Positions 35,851 to 47,850 of a stretch of DNA of 64,000 nt are shown here, piece by piece. Numbering within the stretch: the stretch's first letter is position 1; every line of letters starts with the position of its first letter. The position numbers and the translations under genes are program-made. The notes beneath the pieces were generated by a model. The model was not told the DNA's origin and made no database searches. It was given only the letters and a program-made list of their open reading frames with translations. This DNA is from Ambrosia x helenae (lineage: Eukaryota; Streptophyta; Magnoliopsida; Asterales; Asteraceae), in NCBI GenBank assembly GCA_030844895.1, contig CM061226.1, positions 104,618,687 to 104,682,686 on the forward strand. The letters run 5' to 3'.

Positions 35851-36295
35851 TATGGTTGCAGAAGTCGCTAGGCTCTACCACTCGGTTGACTGGGGCGTTG
35901 CGCGTAATAATCCTAGGCGGAGAGTACTCGGACATGGTAAACTGTAAAGACATTGATTTTTGAGAGATTTTTTATATGTCAAATGTCATAATTTTACTAA
36001 TATTTATAACAAAATACGTGAATATCAATATAAATAAAAAAGATACGTGTTCAAATACTATAGAATTTCAAAAATTGATATTCCTTTATTAATACCATAA
36101 TGGACATAGAAATTATGTTGTACCTTTTTTTTTTTTGAGTAAAACTTGTCCCGAATTGACCGACTATATCTTATTCTAGCCAAGGTTGACCACCTCTGAT
36201 CGATTCCTAGTAATTAGGCAAAGTTGAAGAAAATCGTCTCGGCACTGCACCTTGTAGCGATTCCTTGGCCGCCTAGACCTAGTTTTACAACATTG
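35851..36295. mobile_element. hAT-type MITE, CGCCTAGG family
   Basis: Inverted ends TATGGTTGCAG and TTTACAACATTG carry CTAGGCGG motifs inward. Flanks GTTAATAT (35843-35850) and GTTCATAC (36296-36303) match at six of eight bases. Confidence 0.55.
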
Positions 36296-36314
36296 GTTCA
36301 TACAAACCAATAAC

Positions 36315-36647
36315 CACTGTTGCAGAAATCGCCCTAGGCGGCTGCCTTGGCGCTAGGCGGAGGTCTTTATAGGAATTTCACCCTAGGCGATGAATTAGGC
36401 GAAATGGGGATTAGGCGGGGTCTAGGCGGCTGTATATTTTATTTATTTTTTATATTAAATTTCTAAGTATTTCTTAGTATTATGTGTATATATCTTAATA
36501 TATTTTCAAAAAACACCTAAATTTGTGTGTGTGTGTGTATATATATATATAAAATACGTATAAAATACCAAAACGCTTAATTCCGCCTAGTCCCGACTAG
36601 TCCCTAGGCTGGACCTCACCTCCCGCCTAGCGCCTTCTGCAACCTTG
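36315..36647. mobile_element. hAT-type MITE, CGCCTAGG family, 333 bp
   Basis: Ends CACTGTTGCAGAAATCGC and GCGCCTTCTGCAACCTTG are inverted repeats. The target duplication CCAATAAC is exact (36307-36314 and 36648-36655). Confidence 0.85.
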
Positions 36648-36809
36648 CCAATAACGAAAATTTATGTTTTGGTTTTGGTGGGTGCTCAAAACCAAACTAA
36701 ATCGCCACGTGCACACCCCTAGATTATATTTTCTTTTGCAGAGTTATTCTTGACTTCTTGTCTTTCTGCAATGATCCCATAATAACATGTATGTTTAACC
36801 ACAGAACAA

Positions 36810-38949
36810 ATGGTTATCACATCTACTAGAATCGGTGCTTGTGGCTCAATGGAACTAGCTCCAGCTTCATTCAGTACGCGACATGTAGGTCGTGACTGTG
36901 TTTATCTCAAAAGTATTAGTTCCCCGTTGCTGCAGAAGCAGCCTCGGTGGTTTGGTTTTTCTCGTGACAGAAATAGTACCTTCAGTCATTCAGCTTGCTC
37001 TTTGAGGATGGTTTCAAATGATTATGTTGGAAGAAGCACCTACAGAATTAAGAAGGATAATGATAATAAATTATATAGGAGGCTTGATTCTTGTTTGGTT
37101 ATTCCTCCACCTAAAGGCAAGAAGCCAAAAGCCATTATTAAGTTCCTTGGCGGTGCCTTTATAGGTGCTGTTCCGGAAGTTACCTATAGGTGAGATGTTA
37201 TAACTCTCTGTTTTAAATCAGGGGTGAACATTAATAACTCATTTATCTGTTTTTTGTTTGAGGGAGAGATATATGTTACTTGTTTGGATCATATAAAGTC
37301 TGATATGCATATGCAGCTATCTTCTTGGGCTATTGGCAAATGAAGGCTATCTTATTATATCTGTGCCGTATAATGTGACTTTTGATCACTCACAAGCTGC
37401 TAGAGAAGTCTATGAGAGGTTTCATTCCTGCTTGAATTCAATACTAACATCAGGATTGCCCGATGATGGCCTATTAGCAGCGGAACTTGTCGATCTTCCT
37501 CTTTATTCTGTTGGTCATAGGTATGCATAATTAATTCCAAAATAAAGTATGTTTTGTTTATTGGTTTTCTTTAAAAGGGTCTAAATGCTCAATATTTTGG
37601 TTTCTGTATCATATGTCTCACATTCTCACTAGTACATTGCACTTGTGTAAAAATGTGCAGTAATGGTGCCCTACTCCAAGTACTCAGTGGGAGCTATTTT
37701 TCAGATAAGCTACCGAAGGTTTGTTTGATGCCTTCTTTGCTCTTTAAGACCCTTTTTGTCACATAAAATGAAAGTTTATTGGAAATTGATGTAATTTTTT
37801 TTTTTTTGGCTGTATTGTGGAAGGCTAATGCCATAATATCATACAACAACAGGCCAGCAACAGAGGCGGTACCCTACTTCGAGCAGGTAATATTGCATTT
37901 TTTATTTATAAAAATAAATGCTGCTGCAATTTCTAAAGCTTATCATTATTTTCTCACTTATGCAGTTAGGTCCTCTAGTAAGCCAGTTGATGCCTGTTGT
38001 GGAAGCATCTCCGGTATCTTCCATGGCTAAGGGTGCTGCAGGTAGGCCACTCTCGGTTTTCATTGGTTGATTGTAGTCATTTACATGGGAATCTGCTTTT
38101 TATTTTTTTCTTCCCATGAATGAGAAATTTAATATGTTTTGGTAATCACATGTAAGTATAAAGATCTCATCATAAATATTCGTTTCTCTTTGTTTGTCCT
38201 TTTTCTAAACATAAATGAAGACGCCTGGAAAGCTCTACTTGATACAGCCCAAGCAATGACACCTGATTATGATCCTGAAGCTAGGGTTTCATTGGACAAA
38301 TTTGTTGATCAGTTGCCTTCAGTTTTTAATCAGGTATGATTGCATTTCAAGAAAATACATTTAAGAGGGTCACCCGTAAATTTAATATTATGGACTTACG
38401 GTTTTATCCAACTTTTAAGGTTGCTCAAGGAATATCAGAATTCAAGCCAACACCAAGTGAGAACCGTGAATGTTGCAAGAACATGTATAATGTCAAGAAA
38501 ACACTCCTGGTACCCTTTGTGCTTTTCATGGGTTATAATTAAAAAAAAAAAAGTTTTTATGTTCCTGTTATGTAATTGATAATTGTTTGTTTCAGGTGAA
38601 GTTCAATGTTGATGCCATTGATGAGACGGATCTTCTTGAGGAGACTTTGAGGCCTCGTGTGGAAGCTATAGGTGGAACACTTGAAAAAGTTTCATTGAAC
38701 GGTAACCATATCACACCATGCATCCAGGTCAGTGCATTTGTGCATTGTTTTTTACATGATATATTAATATACTGTTATCATAGTGTGCTGATAATTTGTC
38801 ACTTTGCGCATGATCAGGAACCAAAGCTGCAAGTAGGTGATGTATACACTCCAGCAGACGCAATTGCACAAGGACTTAAGAATCTTTCCCTAAACGAGAC
38901 CAAAATCGTTGCCAGGACCATTGCAGACTGGTTTAGCAGCATCAGTTAG
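36810..38949 (+). CDS. DUF1350 protein, alpha/beta-hydrolase-like, probably plastid-targeted
   Basis: Nine coding exons with GT-AG introns and consistent phase: 36810-37189, 37317-37520, 37661-37718, 37824-37886, 37966-38041, 38221-38333, 38420-38509, 38596-38727 and 38818-38949, for 415 residues. The first 60 or so residues are Ser-rich and lack acidic runs, as in a chloroplast transit peptide. The DUF1350 domain follows from about residue 95 (LVIPPPKGKKPKAIIKFLGG). A GHSNG nucleophile-elbow motif (G193-G197) is formed across the exon 2/3 junction, and a late His in NGNHITPC could complete a triad. The family is known in plants and cyanobacteria; the substrate is not established. The gene is intact and convergent with the RopGEF gene. 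Confidence 0.92.
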
Positions 38950-40012
38950 TAACTGTAAGTGCTAATATTTAGAAACTTTAATAGCTTCAGCCACATTATG
39001 TGAATATTCACGTGAAACACACGTACATCTACATGTAGTAAATTAAATTGCCACCATACTTTATTTTGACCTTGGGGATCAATAGAAGATTAGAATTAGA
39101 ATTATAGAATGGTAAAATTTGCAAGGGTTAATAGTTGGCTTTGTGTTTATGTTGCTAGGCTGCTAGGGAAGCCGATTGCTGGCGTTTGGTAACGAGCCCT
39201 AAGTAAGTAATATTTTACTTAGGGTTGATATCAATGAGTCAAAATGTGTCACTCCTATTAACTAGCTAATTTAAAAACAGTCCAAATATGCTAGAACCAC
39301 CAATGTCTGTCGCCACCACTTAGCGTCCACTGCGGACATATTAGAATATTAAATTAAATGTTTCTCTCACAATATTTTACATTTAATTTAACATTCTAAT
39401 AGGACACAACCGCTCACCCCAACCATCTCCGTCACTTCAGTATTCCGATCAGTCATCAGTTTACTCTTTTTTTCGATAGGTGCTCTCATCTGATCGGATA
39501 TTACTCCCTTTTCAGATAATCACAATTCAATTCATGTTTAACTATGTACAGTTTGAGCATTTACAAGCAAAGAACTAATTGTTAACTTTGGATTTTGAGA
39601 GGATTTGTTCTGGTTATTGAAAGAGAGGTGTTAATCAAGATTAAACTATGATGAGCATTTACTCGTACCTACTATGGTCAAAATTTGTTTATACCCGAAG
39701 AAAACTAAAATTGTTTTAAATCGTTACGTCCAGGCTCAACCCTCTTTGACCCGTCACTTGGTCCGTCTGATTTGCCAGGCCTAATTAAAAGCATATAATA
39801 ACATCATTTACAAGTGATTTTTTGTCATTTTACTTTGATGATATTAAGATCAAGGGTGTCCGTTTGGGATGAAAAATAAGTGTCTTTGCCAAGACAGCAT
39901 CCAGAGCTTCTACTTGGTGTTGCCATCACTGGTCTTCTGTTTGGTTCATCACTTATAGGTAATGTTTGAGAAGCTTCTTCTGCTTTCAATAAACTTCACA
40001 CCATCCATTTTA
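38950..40012. other. Intergenic between convergent genes
   Basis: The 3' UTRs of both genes should lie here. Apart from the hairpin at 39339-39401, I see no structure or gene. Confidence 0.45.
39339..39401. other. Long hairpin, 23-bp arms with one mismatch
   Basis: The left arm 39339-39361 (TATTAGAATATTAAATTAAA and onward) pairs with 39379-39401 around a 17-nt loop. It may be a tiny foldback element or a transcript end structure between two convergent genes. Confidence 0.6.
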
Positions 40013-42513
40013 TCAGTTTGTGTGTCCAGCCTTTATATTTAATCTAGCTATACCCAAGATGCCTGGGATATTTAACCCCTGAGTACTATTTGTTGCCATT
40101 GGGGAAGCAGGATCGCTTAAAACATCTTCTTGAGAGATGTCCCCGATTCTTGTTAGTATACTGAATGCCAAGTTTCCAAGAACACGAGAATAAGCTTCTA
40201 TGATTGCATGGCCGACATCCTGAAATAGACAAAAATTTACTACCTGATCTTCGTTTTCGATAGTATTTATAAGTACGAACAACTATGTATCAGGCTGCAA
40301 ACGAGCCGAGCTTTCATCTGGCTACCTGAGCACGTTGGATTCTGGTTTTATCAAGTTTAGGCTCAAACATAAAAACGAGCGTGGAAAACAAGCTGAGCTC
40401 GAGCTTATAAGGCTTGTCTCAAAGCTCTTTTCAACTTTTAAAGTCTTATTAACTGTAAGAGTTATTATTGTATATGTTAATTAGAAATGACTTGTTTTAG
40501 GTTCAAATAAATTTCACAAACACTTGAAAAAAGTTCGGTTAATGAAGCAGTTTCATATAAACATCCCAACTTTTTGAGCCGATATTAAGTCTGCATTATG
40601 AAGGCTCGTTGAGGCGATTGAGCTATCAAGAAAAGCCTAAGCTCAGTCCAAAGTTTTAGTGGCGAGCTCAAGCCCAGTCGAGCGTGCGCTGGGTTTGACT
40701 TGTTAACGCAGAATGTACCACATAAGAATTTAAAGTTTAACTCACCTTGCCATTTTGAATTCTCATGACATCGAGAAACTTTTGAGGGAGGTCTGGATAT
40801 CTGATTTTAATTTCTCGCGCAAGGCTTTCAGCTCTGGTTATTAACAACTCGATCTTGTCGAGTTCTAAAACAGGATCCTTGCATGACCATGATGTTCTTG
40901 CTGGTGACTTACCACTGTCATGCTCCTCAATCTTGTCTTTCCATACATATATTGCTGCTTCTAATCTGTTAATGACATCCAGCGCGCTGTTTTCAGTTTT
41001 TAAACTCAGTGAGTTGAGCATGTCACATGCCGATGAAGCGCCTTTATTCAGTATCCTATAAAGATCCTCACCAAGGCTTTCCTTTCCTGACTGTAGAAAT
41101 GAAACAATCAATGCATACTTTTTTTATTTGTTACTGATTTATAATAATAATAATAATAAAAATAGTGTTATGGCTTTACCTTAGGAAGCACATCACTAAT
41201 GGCTTTTGGTATTGGCATTTCAAGCAAGATATCTTCATTAACTGATTTGGCAGCTTTGAAAATTTGAAGAACCAATTTGGCCTGAGTAAGCAGTTTCTTC
41301 CTTTGACCATCCGAAAGACCGCCAATTGGTACTTGTGGAGCCGGAAGCCACCATCTTTTGCTTTGCACTCTTCCTTCTGCTCGGCTACCACCTTCGTCAT
41401 ACCAAAATTCCGTCTCAACCATTGAATCCAGTGTTTCCTGTCAGTATATTTTTATAACTTTGGATGAACACCGACATTTTGTTGAGATAATTTTAATGAA
41501 TATGGAGAGATCACCTACAAGTAGCATGGAGTCCAACTTCTGTAGTGCTGGAAGGTTCAGATGAACATCTCCACGAGCCTTTGGTGTCATTATCTCTATG
41601 GTGTTGCCATCTGGCCCACATTGCTTAGCTGGAACTAACTGAACCATATAGTTAGTTGGAGAAAGCAACCACTCCATCTCTCTTCTCCATCTCTTCGTTT
41701 TATCTTCAGGCAGTGGCTCAAGTTTCCATAGCTCTCCAAAAACTGTTCCTGTTTATCAACATATTTCATGTGATATATTTTCACACAAGGTGTACCATAA
41801 TCCTTGTGCAATCGTGTCGGGTCAGAGGATTAGCGAGTTGATTTGTTGAATTAATGAACTCAAACACGACACATATTTATTTGTGTCAAATATATCAACT
41901 CTGACCCGGAAACACTTGAAATCACGAAATCCGAAACTCTTTTAACTCCATTTATCTAAACAAATCAAACATGTTGACAGGTTGTAAAAAAGGTTGTAAA
42001 CAGGTTGGCTGGTTGTAATAATAATAAATGAGTTAAACAGGTTGACCCTATAAAATGTATATATTTGTCATTTTTTGTTTTCTATTTTTAATCAGTTGAT
42101 GGGTCGGCATGCTTACTTAAACGGGTTAAACAAGTCAACACAAACAGTAAAATTGAACTACTACGGGTTCAAAATGTACCGGCCAGATTGGTTATGGCAT
42201 TGGACAAAGCCAAAGCAGGGGAAACTCCATTATGTCCTCCTGTAGTGTCTTCACCCAACAAAATCTTTGCAAATTTTTCCTTCATTAAATCAACATCTGA
42301 GAATTTGATGGCTTCATCTAAGTAGTCCCATTCATGTTCATCTCTCTTCATCATACTCCACTGCGAAAAAAATGAACTGGAAGGATGGTTGCTTGAACAA
42401 CAGCTGGAGGGTGAGTCAGTTATGCATCTATCGCCTAATTTACTTGTAACACTTTCATCTTCATAAGAGCTATTAGCATTTTGAATGCAGCTCTCTAGCC
42501 CGCCGTATGTCAT
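40013..42513 (-). CDS. Rop guanine nucleotide exchange factor, RopGEF14-like (PRONE domain)
   Basis: Minus-strand exons 42513-42180, 41748-41519, 41437-41180, 41090-40746 and 40219-40013 join in phase to 457 residues. PRONE-domain proteins load GTP on plant ROP GTPases at the plasma membrane, downstream of receptor kinases, in polar growth. Residues 1-70 (MTYGGLESCIQNANSSYEDE) resemble the N-terminus of RopGEF14 rather than other members. The PRONE domain runs from about 73 (DLMKEKFAKILLGED) through FGELWKLEPL, WRREMEWLLSP, NLPALQKLDSML, TEFWYDEGGS, KRWWLPAPQVP and YSRVLGNLAF. The C-terminal tail is short. In family members an upstream exon adds about 25 residues; here that exon has an in-frame stop (see 46722-46791), so I start at this Met. 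Confidence 0.92.
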
Positions 42514-43801
42514 GATTCCTGAACGTAAACGACGATCATTTTAGTTAAAAAAAATGACTAAACCATATGTTGTGTTGTTAAGAATTACTAAACCATATGT
42601 TGTGCTGTTGAGAATTGCATACAGTATAAGAAACAGGAGAAATAATGAAATTCTATATTTTCAGGATAATTTACATCTTCCTATAGAAATAATAATTTCA
42701 CCCAGACAACTATGGCACATTATTGAAGAAATATGTTGATTTAGATCATCTTCAATAATAATCACACTTGACATTTAGGATGCATTATTCCCAAAATATG
42801 TTCATTTAGATAACTATGGTTCCCAAAGAGATATTCTCGTGGTAAAGTGGTGTGCGCTCCAACCAAATGATTGTTAGTTCAAATCTTGTTGAGTGCAGTT
42901 ATGGTGTTTGTTCGTTGGTAAACAAAAAATAAAATAGACAATTATGATTTAATTTATTGATTTGGGTCTTCTCAAATTATATAATTTGTCCATATGGTCA
43001 CTTTTATAAAATTTGCTAACTTCAAAAGTGTCAAAAACGCAACCACTCTCGCCAACACCTACCCTTTGTCACAGCAACGACCGGTGTCACCACCACCGTC
43101 TCCACTCCGCCGCCACTACCACCATTGTCAATGCCATGACCATCAGCACAACATCATCTCCGTTACCACCACTGCCTCAACTCACCATTGCCAATTTGCT
43201 TCTAATTGTTATTAAATATAACAGACGAACCATTTCTTTTAAACCGACATGTTACAACCCGAGCCCTTTTTGTCATAACCCGTTTCAAACCGAACTATGT
43301 TGATATTTTTTTAATAATGACCCTTTTGACCTGCCCTTATCATTTTGCTAGGCTTATTAGTAATCCTATGCCGAATTTGAGCATTTTAATGCTAAAAAAA
43401 TCGTTTACTACATAAAATGCTACATCATAACCATCTACTTAGAGGTATTTTTTATTTCATTTCTTAGTAACCTGTTGGATCTGGAGTGGTTAGAGATCTG
43501 TGTATGTTGTAAGATATTTTTAATTAGTTATGTCTGTTAAAACTCTTGATCTGCAGTGCTGATGATAAGGACGAACAATTGTTTGTTTCTGACTATTTTG
43601 CAGTTTAAATGACATTAAAATACCCCCAACTCACCACTTGTCGTAATATTAACCTTTAAACCTTTAGTATTCTCTAAATTTTTATATTGGACTAAAAAAT
43701 CCGTAGGTTAGTTTAATAACGATACACCTAGTTATTAATAAATAATACTTACTAAATGATCTTAACGTCAAGTATCAATATGGATTCATGACAGTGATTC
43801 G

Positions 43802-43996
43802 CTAAAGGTACCCATTAAACTTCATATTGTAGCTTTTTTCGTGTTTTTTAACGACCAACAAAAGCCCTATCATCCAGATAAACCCAATGACAAAAGGCCA
43901 CCCAAGTCCGTGAACCAAGACGTAGCTGGTGACCTTGCCCGCCACCATTCCAGAGTGATAAAACCCCTGGCTTAACCTAGAATAATTTTGATCCAT
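43802..43996 (-). CDS. Possible small membrane protein, 64 residues, unrecognised
   Basis: The frame has ATG and stop and a more even base use than its AT-rich surroundings. It encodes a polar N-terminus (MDQNYSRLSQGFYHSG), a likely hydrophobic helix (VLVHGLGWPFVIGFIWMIGLLLVV) and a basic end (KKHEKSYNMKF). It lies inside the RopGEF first intron on the same strand. I do not recognise a family. It may be a real small gene, an unannotated exon or a captured fragment. Confidence 0.35.
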   Translation of the reverse strand: MDQNYSRLSQGFYHSGMVAGKVTSYVLVHGLGWPFVIGFIWMIGLLLVVKKHEKSYNMKFNGYL

Positions 43997-44134
43997 GTGA
44001 AACTCAAACCCATTGTTGGAAAATCAAGCTAGCCCTTTGATCAAATAAACAAACACGAGATTGAACAAACTCGTTCGACTCTTTTATCATATATCAACCA
44101 AAGCACACAATTACAAAATAAATATAATAAAACA

Positions 44135-44930
44135 TCTATATCTATATCTATATATCTATATATATATATATTGCAAAGGGATTAATCCTGCATGTCATAC
44201 TCTTATGCAATCTCTCCTTTAAGAGATGCCACATAGGATGTGATGTGACAACTCTAAACCAATTAAAAAAAAGAAATAAATATGATTTAACCTAATCTAT
44301 TAAAAATCTAATCTACTAAATTTAAATATTAAAACTTTATTATTTTATCTCTCGTGTTTCCTCCCATAACTTTTAAACGTTAATATCTTTTATATACGAG
44401 ATTTTTTAAAGAAAAAAATTACACCAAATTAACGAGCGTTTTATTATATTTCCAACGAGTACCATAGTGCTATATAAAAATCGAAGATAAAATGACTTTT
44501 TTTTTGTAACTCGACAGGTATTGTGTCGAGTTTGGGATTAGTTTAAAAAAAATTGTGGTTTTGGGTAGGGTCTGGGATTAGGTGATACCCAACCCGATTA
44601 CCCGAAACAACATACCCAAATACCTGAACTACATACCCGATCATATACCCATGAATTTTTTAACGCATCACATAACCCTTAGACTAATGCGTTCGATATT
44701 TCAATAATTAACTTTTTTTTTCTTATTTCATGTTAGTTCTTTTTAGAATGATCGATTACAAACTTCCAAATTCATTTATAATGGCACTAGATTTATACCC
44801 CGGCGCAGAGATTCGTTTTTTTTTATATTTGAATATGGAAGAGATTTGTTTAAAATAATAATAATAATAATATATTTTATTATGTTATATTAGATATTTC
44901 AACCCGGGACGCTCCCGGGATAAAAACTAG
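44135..44930 (+). mobile_element. Non-autonomous Helitron, 796 bp
   Basis: Starts TCTATATCTATATC after A44134 and ends with a perfect hairpin CCCGGGA-CGC-TCCCGGG (44903-44919), a 7-nt spacer and CTAG, then T44931. This is the textbook Helitron end. The segment TCCTGCATGTCATACTC and the sequence after it near the 5' end resemble other plant Helitron starts. No ORF. Confidence 0.88.
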
Positions 44931-46442
44931 TACCCTATATATAATAAACATAACTTGATCACCAAGCTCCCTATTCTAGTCAAATAATGACTCCTAACTA
45001 GATAAACATATCAGCTAAACCTATCTAAACTTAACCGATAAACATCACATTAAATTATCAATTAAATAAATATTAAAACTAATTATATCAAAATTAAACC
45101 CAACACCCATAACCTCCACATTGAAAAGTCGTTGAGCTGCACACGAGAAGGTTGTTGGCCTTGGCTATATTGTATTATAGCTTCTAAAGTTAAAAGGATG
45201 CACCTAGCAATCTTTACTATGTATTTAAGTGTACATTATTTGCGTTAAAAACCCAAAAGTTACCATATATTCTACGTCTTAATATAACTATTTTCGCTAC
45301 ATCTTTTTAACAAACCAGCTTGCATAACATATAAACATGGGAAATCCAGACCAACTAGCAAGGCGCTAGAAATCCGGCCCCTAACGGATAAACTATTTTC
45401 CCTACATAAAAAGATGAAAAACATATTGTAATTTTAATAATAAAGTGTCCTTTATTAATATGCCTTTTATGTCCCCATCATCATTTATGTTATTGGTTGG
45501 GACCTTTGGTACTACCATGTCACGCAACATACCACAACGCATTAAAGGGCTAATATTTATCCAGGTCAATTTCAAAACTCATCAACAGAAATCCTGCCAT
45601 TTTCCGTGGATTCTGCTATGGGACCACATCCAGGGGCACAGCATAGTGGAGGCCCGGGTGTCTCAGCCCCCAGTCGTTTTTTGGCGGCAGCGGTGGAATT
45701 TTAAGATTTTCGTAGATAACTTATAAATGAATTGAGTCTGTCCCCCACCAATTTGATCTTCCGGCCCCTACCGATCAGAAAAAAAAATAAGACCGGCCCC
45801 CGCCGATTCGATCTCCATGCTTTGCCACTGACCACATCATGCCAATTTTTATATGATTAACATACACAACTGGCACTATGCTATTAGTTGTTTTAAAAGT
45901 TACTAAAATCATTTGCAAAATTCATTTTTTCAATGGTAAGATACTTTTAAAAAACTCGTATACTTGCACCTTGCAGAATTTGAACATTCCACTTTTACGA
46001 TAGAGGAGAGAGTGCCTTACCGGTTACCACCACACCATGTCTCTTATGGACGCAAAATTCATTAAGATTTCTATCGATCACGAAAATCGAATGACACAAT
46101 TAAAAAAGTAAGATATAAGGAAGGAAGAAAGCGTACGATCCGGTGGTTGATCAAACTCCATTCTATTGCTCATTTCCCCGTTGGATGTACAGCAACTCAA
46201 CCTCATGTTTAATAACACCATCCTCAATGATAATTGATATATACCTGCACTAGTATATTGTTAATTGAATGTATTTTATGTCATAAATATGTCTCCACAT
46301 GCCTAATACTTAATGCTTAATATAGTTATGTTATTTAAATCCTTCAATGCATGAGAAACGATTTGCATTCTCGTTAATGACTATCATAATCAGCTTTTTA
46401 ATTCATATTTAACTAGACCAAAAAAAAAACAAGGAACAGAAG

Positions 46443-46497
<55 letters not shown>
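46443..46497. repeat. (TAA)n microsatellite
   Basis: About 18 units in the RopGEF first intron. The poly-Leu frame is an artefact. Confidence 0.95.
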
Positions 46498-46721
46498 GAT
46501 AAACGTGCTCAGTCGACACAGAAATCTAAACCTTTGCCAACAAATCCATATTTTGCTTGATTTTGCCAGTGGACTCATACCGATAAACTCTACTATCTTA
46601 TTAATAATGTAATAAGTATGTGTTCATGAGCGACATTTGCAAACATATACGATAATTTCAGTAAACAAATCACGAACAACATCAAACGATATTAACGAAC
46701 TTTGAAAGATGAAGAACGGAC

Positions 46722-46791
46722 CTGAATGATTTCGATAGTAACCGGATTCTTCACGTTCAGACGGTGGTTAGCTGAAACGACGACGTAGCAT
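46722..46791 (-). other. RopGEF upstream exon with in-frame stop
   Basis: On the minus strand an ATG at 46791 reads MLRRRFS, then TAA (46770-46768), then 15 further codons and a donor CAG|GTCCGT. Joined to the acceptor at 42519, the frame meets MTYGG exactly. In RopGEF14 proteins the N-terminus is a basic M-(x)-RRR stretch of about 24 residues just before MTY-GLESC. The place, length and frame fit; residue similarity is weak beyond RRR. I read it as a former or alternative coding exon, now 5' UTR with a short upstream ORF. Confidence 0.5.
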
Positions 46792-46799
46792 TGAGAAGT

Positions 46800-47217
46800 C
46801 GAATGATGGAGAATGTGAATGATGTTTTAGTCAAAATAAATAGGTGACAAGTGAAGGTGATGCCACTTGAATTTCAATCCATCTGTTTTAAAACGTACAC
46901 TGTTACTGTGTGAGTACGTAGGGACGGGATGGGATTTGGTTAAATAATATTACGGGTTTGGCCCCACCTCTTTTGGTGCCGTGGTATGGGTGTTGGTGTT
47001 TCCTAGCATAGGCTGAAGTTCAAGTCTCACAAGAGGCAAAATAGTTGTATTTTAGGAGTAATTAAAGGAAAGTAAGATTTAGTAGTTAAAAACTATATTA
47101 CCGGTTTGGATCCAAGGATGGGTTTGTTCACATTTTGAATGTGGATTTATGGATGGTCCGGGACCCGGGAATATTACCCGCAAATTATTGTTTGGGTAAC
47201 GGGTCAGAACTTATAAG
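46800..47217. promoter_or_regulatory. Likely RopGEF promoter region (minus-strand gene)
   Basis: Upstream of the RopGEF first exon. No clear TATA box. A tRNA-like patch (GCCGTGGTATGGGTG...GAAGTTCAAGTCTC, 46978-47035) is probably a decayed repeat. Confidence 0.3.
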
Positions 47218-47485
47218 GTTGTCTGTTGTGAGTCGCGAGCGACCACCGACGCGAGTAAGGTTTCAGTCCGGTGCTCACCTCCGGCCACAACAGGCCTGGC
47301 GCGAACACACGTGAAGATCCCGGCGCGAGCACACGCGATGGTGCTTGCGGGGACAAATTGAGCACAGGTCGCGCCGGTGCTCACCCCTAGCCACAATGGG
47401 GTCAAGTGAGCACAGGCGATGAGGTCGTTTGAGAGTAAAATCGGTGGCTCACATCTGATGGCTCTCGTGCCATAACAGATGGTCT
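47218..47485. repeat. GC-rich island with weak inverted ends
   Basis: A sharply GC-rich stretch in AT-rich surroundings, with CGCGAGC and GGTGCTCACC words repeated twice. CTGTTGTGAGTCGCGAG at the left and CTCGTGCCATAACAGAT at the right may be decayed inverted ends. It could be a MITE; the class is unknown. Confidence 0.35.
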
Positions 47486-47563
47486 AATATGTGATTTTTT
47501 TCAAGTCAAAGTTAAAGTAAATCGTAACTACTAGTTGACTAGCCTGTATCTCTTTATTTTATG

Positions 47564-47595
<32 letters not shown>

Positions 47596-47597
<2 letters not shown>

Positions 47598-47850
47598 TCA
47601 TCATCATCATCATCATACTCAGTTAATCCCACCTATAGCAAAGCTAAGGTAGGGTCTGAGGAGGGTAAGATGTAGACAACCTTACCTCTACCCCTAAGAA
47701 TAGAGAGGCTGCTTCCAGTGAGACCCCCGGCTCGATGTGGTTTGGTATCAAGCCTTGGACATAAGGCACATAACACTTAGCAATCGGGACAAACCCAATC
47801 GGTGCATGTACCCCTTTGTCTTTTGGCTATCCACGCCACCACATGATGCA
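47596..47850 (-). repeat. SINE-like repeat
   Basis: Read on the minus strand it ends ACCCTCCTCAGACCCTACCT, then GGTGGGATTAACTGAG and a (ATGATG)n tail. This is the shape of the 3' end of TS/SolS-type plant SINEs. The head is not clearly tRNA-like. A piece of related sequence is at 7505-7571. Confidence 0.45.

Larger units (their letters stand above)
35275..36804 (+). other. Probable 5' UTR exon and 5' UTR intron of the DUF1350 gene
   Basis: A CT-rich leader ends CCTTCAG|GTAAT (donor at 35396). The matching acceptor is ACCACAG (to 36804), five bases before the ATG at 36810. The intron carries at least two hAT MITEs, a (TG)n(TA)n run near 36520-36550 and a 12-bp palindromic hairpin. The exon is inferred from splice signals and composition only. 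Confidence 0.5.
42519..46721 (-). other. RopGEF first intron, 4.2 kb, TE-rich
   Basis: It runs from donor CAG|GTCCGT (46721) to acceptor TTCAG|GAATC (42519). It contains a Helitron, a (TAA)n microsatellite, a possible small membrane-protein ORF and scattered decayed repeats (for example 45630-45850). No other gene seen. Confidence 0.55.
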
